Shown here: positions 56,500 through 64,000 of the stretch, piece after piece | Position numbering within the stretch: the first letter of the stretch is position 1 | Layout of the letters: each line of letters starts with the position of its first letter | Source of the DNA: Nautilus pompilius | Taxonomy: Eukaryota; Mollusca; Cephalopoda; Nautilida; Nautilidae | DNA: 64,000 bases | Assembly: GCA_018389105.1 (NCBI GenBank) | Contig: JACATO010001736.1 | Span: 124,001 to 188,000 of the forward strand | Reading direction: 5' to 3' | Notes under the pieces: generated by a model | Database searches by the model: none | What the model saw: only the letters and a program-made list of their open reading frames with translations | Told to the model about the DNA's origin: nothing | Made by a program: the position numbers and the translations under genes

Positions 56500-56985
56500 A
56501 GCTGCATTTATTTGCATCATATAGGTTGGCTGATGATCCCAATGCTCCCAATGCTCCCATAGATTCTCAATTGGTTTTGTACCATTGTTTTGATGTACCA
56601 AGAGAAAATGAATGCCTCGATTACTCTGAATACATGTGAAGTGTGGCATGAAGTACCAATTCCTGAAGAATACAAGCCTCAAATTTCTGTATGTCTTGAT
56701 ACAACGGAAGGTGATGTCTTTAGCAGAACTGACCTGCCATGCCATGCCAGATGGTTGGCCACACCCTGATGTTACAGCTACTGCAATTGGCAGTAGGCGG
56801 GAAAAGATCTGGTGGAAAGTCTTGCTAGGTCATCTCTAGATGCAGATGCTACCCCCATAAATGACTGGAAACTAGACTCTGTGGAAAAGAATGCACATCT
56901 CCAACACGTCTTTATTTCATTTCTGTTGCCCACGTCAGCAAGAGTAGGAACTGACCTTACTTCAACAGTGATGGTTGCCTGAGAA
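56500..56985 (+). pseudogene. Unrecognised decayed coding-like fragment (U2)
   Basis: Counterpart of 12690-13180, within the PAFAH1B intron and in opposite sense. Stops and shifts are present, and the family is unknown. Confidence 0.35.
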
Positions 56986-58101
56986 AAATTTGTGATATAT
57001 TAGCTGCGGATGCACAATTTGTATCCTGTTACTGTGTGCGCCAAACTGAAGTTATATAACACCATCTGAAATAAGCATGAATATCACGAGATCCACTTGT
57101 TATCAGCAAATTGAAACCACACAGTTATTATCTGCCCATCTATTGTCCAATATAAAAAATCAAGAGAATGGCCAAATTAATAGGCATGACGATATAATTT
57201 ACACAAAATAATCATTAAAAGATGCTTGTTTCACACTTAATTAACACTTTAAAAATGTTTTTTAGATAAATATAAAACACAAACAAAAATTCAAACTTCT
57301 TTTGTTCATATAAATTAATCAGCTTAATTATATTTCTTTAATAGAATTACAAACATCTGCATTATATTTATTAAATTTCTTTTGTTTTGTTCTCATAAAT
57401 ATTAACATGTGTAAACCATTACTGCATCACTGATATCCTTTCTATCACACATGTTTAACAGCAAGCATCCAACATATGTGTTGACCATCATCTGTTGCCT
57501 TGCTTTCTTGTCTGTAGTTTCTTTTTTTGCTTCAAAGTATCTCTTCATTCCATTAATCCAGACAACGGATCATGTACTGAAGTCAATGTTAAATATTAAA
57601 AATGCCGCAAAAATATTGCTGTTTACAGTTAATGAGTGAACTCAATCAAAGTTCTTTATACCACTGTACCTTAATAAGATCTCACTATCACCAGCAACAA
57701 TAATTTCATGGAGTTGTTTACTTTCCATTTTACTAAACATTTTGCAATAACTTAAAAAAAATATCACATCTTCAAAATACCGACTTTTGGTTCTTCAATC
57801 TGTTTGTTTTTCATAAAATAGTGAGAGAACAATTACAATTATTCTCATCCTTTCGCAATCAGAAAACAATGTTATTATATTAAATTCTGATGTTAATCTA
57901 CCAGATTAAAATAATTCTTCGTATTTTATAAAACGTTTCTCAGTAGAAGGCAGCAGCTTTAATCGCCAGGTTTCTTTAAAATATTTGGGATCATCCATCT
58001 TTAATGTTAAAAAATAAAAGTCTAATATCAACTCTTTTTGTGTTTTTTTGTAAATGAAGTACTTTAGAAAAATTGTAAAGAGTTATCTCCCCTTTTGATA
58101 C

Positions 58102-58218
58102 CTTTGGCTTCATGCTTTCCAGTTCTCCATGTAATATTCTCCACAAAACATTCTGAGTCTGATCTCCTCCAATTGAAAAGTTCAAACAGTGCAGTGGTTC
58201 AAACATCTTTTTCCAGAT
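58102..58218 (-). pseudogene. PAFAH1B upstream exon, intact copy in a decayed gene (U2)
   Basis: 117 bp, same borders as U1 14282-14398, with CTAG|ATC acceptor and AAG|GTATCA donor. It reads IWKKMFEPLH where U1 has IWKKLFEPLH. The nucleophile exon was not found upstream in U2 either. Confidence 0.8.
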
Positions 58219-60991
58219 CTAGAAAAATTAAACAAAACCCGATTCACACACAGACACAGAATGGGGAGGCCTGAGTTGTTGCATAGATTTGCATCGCAGG
58301 TAAGGGTTCATTATAAAGATATTGACATTTATTTTAGATACATTTGAAAGTGTTCACCATCTATCCTATTGTTAAAAGCAGACTTTCTATCAGGCTGTGC
58401 ACAAAGAACCATTGCTTCCCCAGTTGCCATGAAGCGGATTCTCAGCATAAATTAGGGTATAGATCTAAAAAAGTCCAATTTCTATAATGACAGCTGATTA
58501 AAGGATTGTTGTTTTTTTAAAAATACAATTGGTAAGTCTAGCGTTACCAGTCGGAAATGTACGATAGATAAACACAAGACTAAGCCTGTATCGGATGGAC
58601 AGTAGAAAAAAGCTGCCGTGTAATGCGATCTGTTAGCGTGAAACGTCAATAGTAGAGACAAATAATTGTTCAGATTGATCAAGAGAGATGTTGAGGTGTA
58701 TCTGAGATTTTAAAAAACTATTATAATGCGCATTACCATACGTACTCACGGTTTAAACAATCTAATCAATAGATACCTATAGAAACAATCTCTGAAATTG
58801 ATGTCAGAAGAGGAAAAATTGATTTCAAATGATACACAATTTTCAAATCGAAAGTACCGGCTTCAGTGAAAGAGAAAAATAAAAATGCAATGGAATCTTC
58901 TAAGCCGTAGTTTGGAAGAGGAAAAAAGTGAATGGGATCACTGGGAACAATGAATGTATGCGGCCTGTGATCAGCAGCCATGACAATCATACGAAAATTT
59001 GTACAGTCTGAGTTTACTCTAAAACAGTACCGATTAACCCTCTGAAGAGCACACCGACTGGTGTTTTCCTCTTCCCGTAAATACACGTTTCTATGGTTTC
59101 ACGACTGTAATAATCCACTACATGATTTAAATGTGTGATAATGCCACAGTTAAAGTGATTTCATAATTATCTTCTTTTCTAAATCTTTCTTCCGTTGGCC
59201 GGGCGGGGGTTAAGTCTACAACCTTTAAGTGACTCGCAGCAGGTTTTCAGCTGGCACCAGCGTTAATAAGTCTATACCGGTCATTTGTTATGTCTTGGCT
59301 GGATGTTTCCATTTACCTTTAACACAGCTGGTGGCAGACTTTCACAGATTATCACATCGATCTCAGGATATCTTCACCCGGCTAAAACCTACCTGCAAAT
59401 GGCCTCAATAACCTCTCTATTTACTTATTTCTGTTTGTCCACTGTCAGTCTGACAAATCCGCTTAAATATCAAGTATTCATCTGAAATCCTCAATTCTGT
59501 TTTCGAAAACAGGGGATTGGATTAGTTTTTTTGTTGTGAACCTTTTAAATAAAATTCAATTTACTGGTGGAAACAATTTTCTATTTAGATTGTTAGATCT
59601 GGAAAACTTTCAAGTTAAATTCCGAACATTTTCATTTCCCGATAGATTAGTTATATAAATTAAAATTTAAAAACAGAGTATAATTGATATACAAAAACAA
59701 CAACAAAATTAGTTTTCTTGTAATCAAAAATTTAAATGAAATAAACCGGCTGTAATAAAATAATCTATGGCGGTTTGTTTTGAAGTATTGCCTCCCTAAC
59801 GTAGTTTCTTCTCCTTCTCCCTCCTTTTTTTTTCTTTTGGTGTTTGCGGTGTTTAGGGGTGTGTTTGTGAAGTTGCATATGTATGTGGGTGTAGCTGGAT
59901 CGGTTCCACGACCGGCCGTCACAGCTGTTTATAAGTGAGGTCTTATTTCGGCCTGTGTATTGTTTGGGATGTACCTCAGCCTAGCGAGAGCAGGGGGCTA
60001 CCCAACTCCTTCGTATTGCACGCAGGAGGGGTAGGTTTATCCTGGCTGGACTCTCTAGAACAGAGTTTTCTCTCTGTATATCCTTTTTCTGAAGGGGAAG
60101 TTTGGGCCACTGTTTATTTTTCAAGTTTCCAAGTGGAGGGGTGGAGAGAGTTCTATTTTTTTATTTTGCGGGACGATGGATGGAGACATGTTCTCCCTCC
60201 GTTTTGATCTTTTAATAAGTTCTCCTGTCGACTTCTGTACGTACTTTATTCTCTCTATTCTTAAAATGAACCTTACTTGACCCAATCATTAAAAGATATC
60301 GCGAAGTACATATTACGTTAGAAAATGTGGAGCTATAGTACGGCTTCCCTGCGGAAGTGCCGGGCTTCTCGTTGCGCAAATTGGGCAACGTCCACTAGCC
60401 ACCAACCATAGCATCACTCCTCTTTTCTATCGGTTGTCCACCACGTAGATACGATGAATACGACGACCCACGCTTTTCGCGAAGTGGAAATATTAGAAGA
60501 AAAGATTTGATTTTAAAGTAAGAAGGAAACCAACAAAATCTAATGCGCAAAGGTAAAAAGAGGCACACAAATAATAGAGATTTATGAATTTAAAGTGATA
60601 CAAATCGCTTGGCAAAATTAGCCTTTATTCTATCTTTAATGACCGACAAAGAAAAATCACAAATATCTTTCAGGGTGATATTCCATCTTTTGTCTCCCGT
60701 CTGGCCACCGGTGGCTAAGAGCCATGTTAGGTAAATGAATTCTGGCTGGCGGCTTTAAAGGGTTAAAACTGTGGAAAATGTAGGCAACACGATATATCTA
60801 TCTCCAAATAACTAGTAACAATACATGAATGACACATACGCAAAATATCTAATCGAAATAATATTCAAAACCTAAATTTAATTGATTTCGATCAACACCT
60901 GGTTCTGATTTTGATTTCGAAATAAAGAGTTCAAAGGTTTGAACGGGATAAAAATCAATTTGAGTTGATAAAAAACAAGATTTTTAATGGG
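58219..60991. other. U2 stretch upstream of the second EGF/VWD gene
   Basis: Counterpart of 14399-18377 without the 1.2-kb segment. It holds the same unrecognised open frames, some broken by indels. No confirmed gene. Confidence 0.45.
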
Positions 60992-60998
60992 TATAAAT
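60992..60998 (+). promoter_or_regulatory. TATA box of the U2 EGF/VWD gene
   Basis: TATAAAT, 49 bases before the exon 1 ATG, in the same context as in U1. The region between TATA and ATG is unchanged, so this copy's promoter looks functional. Confidence 0.7.
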
Positions 60999-61046
60999 TA
61001 GAGAGGGAGAACGATATTTTCCGCAGAAGCCGGTGGTCTCTTCATC

Positions 61047-61119
61047 ATGATCAAGATGCGACTTCTCCTTCTGGCTGCTGTGGTAATCTCCATGGCCAGC
61101 AGAGTCAGGAGTTCGTCAG
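61047..61119 (+). CDS. Exon 1: signal peptide of the second EGF/VWD gene (U2)
   Basis: 73 bp. The same signal peptide as U1 exon 1: the only change seen is CGA to AGA, silent for Arg. Same GTCAGT donor and phase-1 exit. With TATA, exon 1 and M0 all open, U2 appears to be a live second copy whose array lies outside the window. Confidence 0.85.
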
Positions 61120-62725
61120 GTCAGTTTTTATTTTATCAGCGAAAGTAAAATTTACAAGAAATCACTCATTAGAATAGATAAATAATATTAACAATAGTTT
61201 TGCTATCATAAAATAACGAGTATCAATGACCGTCATTACGCAAACTTGAGAAACATTCGCATTTGTTCATTTATGTTTGAAGTTACAATTCCTTCCACCT
61301 TCTTACTAGAATCTGCACGAGTCTTCTCCAACAAGGCATTCTTCTGTTCCACGGCTGCCAAAAAAACTCATTTTCACTCATTGTTTGGCTACTGATGTTT
61401 AGAAAATACCCCACCCCCTTCCTGATGTTAGGGACTTGTAATTCATACAATGGTTCTTTGGCTATCGGCCAGATTTATTTGGCAGATTAAGCCTGAAGAC
61501 TAAGGATGGTCGCGATTGGTACAGTTACATTATACTAATTTGCTAAAGTGTATAAATTAATAAAACGTAGATTATTGCTATGGATAGTAGACAGGACCGC
61601 TAAAGAATTCAGTCTGACAAGTTACAGAAGCTGCTAATCCAATTTAGAAAGATAGTCACAAACAAGTGAGCAATTATTTAAAAATCAAAAGCATAAATAG
61701 AGAAACGTGATGCAGATCTGCTGTATAGCCCCTGGTAGGAATCACCACAAAGTGATTTAAGTAACTTTTAAAAACATTTTGGATGGATGGCTAGAAACAA
61801 AGGAGGTGGCGGTAGGTAGCCATTGTTCTTGTCTTGAATTTGGATGTTTCTAAGGACACCTCGGAGAGAGATGAGGAAGGTATTTCCCACGGTAAGTGAC
61901 TGAGCAAGTTTGAGTAGGGAGCGGAAAACAAGGCACAAATCTGTGACCTGATTTCCCATGATATCCCCTCTGCTAGGACCCGAAAAGGTTTATCAAATTA
62001 AACTCTTTCATTTATTTATGTGGTAAAGGTTAGAGAGCACGAAAGATACCAAAATGATCGGTATCCACAGGGGAGGATGGATAAACCATGTTAGGGAGAT
62101 ACGCAAAATCAGTCTTCAATCTTGGCAGACCGGTAGCTACCAATTACAGCACCAATCTCATATCAGTCAAGTAAATTTGTTCGTGATAAAAAAACGTAAG
62201 AATCCCGCGATGCGTTAAGAGACATTTTATGATTGTGGTTACGAATTATTAATGGTCGATTTGATTGAAAATCTGGATTTATGATCTTCTTATTTCCATA
62301 TAACACCAAATTATTACCTTTTCAAGTGTAACCAACGTCTTCTCAAGCACAAATGAGCTCTATGGTTATGGCATTTAGAAAAAAAAATTAATTCAAATTA
62401 AAGATACAGGATGAAAGTGAAGAGATTATCTAACGATCTTTCTGGAAAGGACACCAGTAAGCAACAGTACCCAATATGTCTGTATTTCGCTTTAAATTAG
62501 TCTTCACAATTAATTCACGCCGAAAGAGTCATAATAAAAATAACTGTTTAGTTTGCTGATTATAGATTATTTTGGCATTGAACAACTATATTGGAAAACA
62601 GGGAATGTTCCAGTTAACTTGCTTCGCATCAATTTTCAAGACATTCTAAACTTAAATTATTATTGTTAGAACGGTAAATAATAACAGGTAATGTAACTGA
62701 TTATATTTTTATATTTTTTACCAAG
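61120..62725 (+). other. Intron 1 of the second EGF/VWD gene (U2)
   Basis: Matches U1 intron 1, including the block with the 63-codon minus-strand frame (61768-61959). It is shorter and more diverged from about 62265 to 62650. Confidence 0.65.
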
Positions 62726-62827
62726 GTGGATCATCAAACTGCAAGGGATGCTCCATTAATGCCAACTACTATAAAGGACGATGCAGATGCAAGATAGGAT
62801 ATTACGGCGACGGATACATGTGCAGAA
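62726..62827 (+). CDS. Module exon M0 of the second EGF/VWD gene (U2)
   Basis: 102 bp, phase 1-1, acceptor ACCAAG, donor GTAAGA. It reads GGSSNCKGCSINANYYKGRC then RCKIGYYGDGYMCR. Like U1 M0 it has Tyr in place of Cys3. Replacement changes relative to U1 cluster in the first half. Confidence 0.82.
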
Positions 62828-62973
62828 GTAAGATACAGGGTTCCCTTGCCTACTGTGGGGGTTACTTTCTTGAAAATTATTGCTGTAGGAAAAATCCCGG
62901 ATAGCAAATATAAGGACTTATGGGAAATAGGGGATAAGCGGAACCATCTCCTCACCCCATAACTATGTTGCCT

Positions 62974-63327
62974 ATTCCTTCACTGGCCAGGCATTGTTGC
63001 TCAGTGGTGAGTGTATTGGCCTCAGGACCTAAGGGTCCTGGGTTCAATTCCCGCTGCTGGCATATTGTTGTGACCGTTGAGCAAAGTACTTTACTGGCTG
63101 GCATTGCTCCAGTTGCTGCTTGGGAGTGGCCTGTGTAGGCACTCAGACAGAGGAACCAAGAGCTGGGGGACGCTCTATAGCCATGACAGAGGAAAGTCTC
63201 CTATGACAAGCAAAAGTCAGAAAAATAAACCACTGCTGAAGACGGATGCATTTGGCCAGAGCGCATAACGACGGTGCAACGCATCCCACTCTTATGAAAT
63301 GACTGATCGAAAAAGAATTCCTTCACT
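62974..63327 (+). repeat. Target-site duplication pair flanking a SINE
   Basis: ATTCCTTCACT occurs at 62974-62984 and again at 63317-63327, directly flanking the inserted element. The matching site in U1 (about 20519-20531) has the sequence once with no insert. Confidence 0.88.
62985..63316 (+). mobile_element. tRNA-derived SINE, ~332 bp, inserted in U2
   Basis: The 5' end carries Pol III promoter parts: an A-box-like TGTTGCTCAGTGG at about 62995-63007 and a B-box GGTTCAATTCC at 63041-63051, followed by a tRNA-unrelated body and a short A-rich tail (GAAAAAGA). Perfect 11-bp direct repeats flank it, and U1 has an empty site. The open frame at 63077-63268 inside it is incidental. The family is unnamed here. 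Confidence 0.85.
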
Positions 63328-64000
63328 ACTTTGGCGCAGTGATATCTTGGGCGGTGGTTGGGGCTGCAGCATCAGTAGTAGTCATCTTTGAAAAGCTTAA
63401 GATGGGAGGCCTGCTCGTTTTCTTCTGTAAACCATTCTGTAGTTTCCAGTATAGTCTCATTAATTCCGTCAACCCTCTCATGAAGCTGAGGTTATGCCCC
63501 ATGAAAGATTCAATCTTCACGAAGGGGTCGGTGGGATAGGTGGCAAGCATCGTTCCGTGGATAAGGTTGGCTAAAGTCATCTTCGGCTCTTCCGCCACAT
63601 TTTCGATCTCGTTTACGTAGTCATCAGATGTCTGTAGCGGCCTCTCAGTTAACTCCTCCACTTGTCAGTGAAGCTCGACCTCATCAGCCTGGAAGTCGGG
63701 CAGAACCTCGCTTCCTTAACATGGCGCAGCCTCCACAATGCGCTGAACCCCATCGCCGGATGTAGGAAAGTCTTTGAAGTCTTTTACCGCCTAGTTTACT
63801 CCAGCAGGCATTCGGTGTTGATGGCTTCATTAATGTTTGTGATGCTGACCGTGATTTCCTACCTTTTCCAACATTCTGTCACTGTCAGGGTCGGGTCCTC
63901 CAAGGCGTCGGTGATACCGTTGGAGGTGCGATGTCTTTAAACGTTCCCAGGTCCGTGGCCGATAGAGTGACGTCAGGTTGGGAGGCAGAAGCACGACTTC
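63326..64000 (-). pseudogene. Unrecognised decayed ORF antisense in intron 2 (U2)
   Basis: Counterpart of 20540-21300. A 111-codon minus-strand frame (63326-63661) overlaps the C-terminal part of the U1 frame and extends beyond it, ending TTAQDITAPK; U1 has a stop in the corresponding extension. The N-terminal part continues off the window. The family is unknown. Different lesions in the two copies suggest decay continued after the duplication. Confidence 0.45.

Larger units (their letters stand above)
50150..64000 (+). repeat. U2: next segmental unit, cut by the window edge
   Basis: It matches U1 from 6140 onward in order: PAFAH1B exons, upstream region, exon 1, intron 1, M0 and the antisense decayed frames. 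Differences include loss of the 1.2-kb segment at 16403-17606, gain of a SINE at 62985, a local 72-bp tandem duplication at 51481, and several indels. The array of this copy would begin right of the window. Confidence 0.9.

Noticed and set aside
63077-63268. 63-codon plus-strand frame as a gene
   Set aside because: It lies wholly within the SINE and has no counterpart in U1.

Overview
The window reads as nuclear DNA of an invertebrate animal. Genes have short coding exons, GT-AG introns of about 1.4 kb, AT-rich introns, a microsatellite and a tRNA-derived SINE. A poly-C2H2 zinc-finger gene, a PAFAH1B-type hydrolase and a secreted EGF-like/VWD protein together fit a lophotrochozoan, perhaps a mollusc. 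That placement is inference; no species is recognised.

Layout: (1) 1-3450 holds an intronless-looking 13-finger C2H2 gene and its flank. (2) From about 3450 to the right edge, the window is a large tandem segmental duplication. U0 (about 3450-6140) is a deleted remnant. U1 (about 6140-50150, roughly 44 kb) is complete. U2 (about 50150-64000) is cut by the window edge. Each full unit carries the 3' exons of a minus-strand PAFAH1B-like gene, then a plus-strand gene that starts with a signal-peptide exon under a TATA box.

The main gene (18433-49974 in U1) is the unusual object. A 73-bp signal-peptide exon is followed by single-module exons of 102-114 bp, all phase 1-1, each coding a compact six-cysteine EGF-like module of about 34 residues. 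Fifteen of these exons (M1-M15) sit in a 21-kb tandem array with a 1.46-kb period, in which introns are nearly as similar as exons. Exons M2-M8 are identical base for base. The array is followed by degenerate modules (M16, M18), single-copy modules (M17, M19, M20) and a two-exon C-terminal von Willebrand factor D domain. The repeated module is strongly basic (9 K/R, no D/E in 34 residues) and rich in Tyr, Gly and Cys. The predicted product is therefore a secreted, disulfide-rich, cationic multimodular protein. Adhesive, matrix or defence roles are possible but unproven. Several modules are broken (M9 shifted and restored, M10 and M14 off frame by one base). Because every module exon is phase 1-1, skipping a broken one keeps the frame.

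U2 begins a second copy of this gene (exon 1 at 61047, first module at 62726) and its array would lie beyond the window. Its PAFAH1B last exon is decayed. A SINE with an 11-bp target duplication lies in U2 but not at the matching site in U1, so it postdates the duplication.
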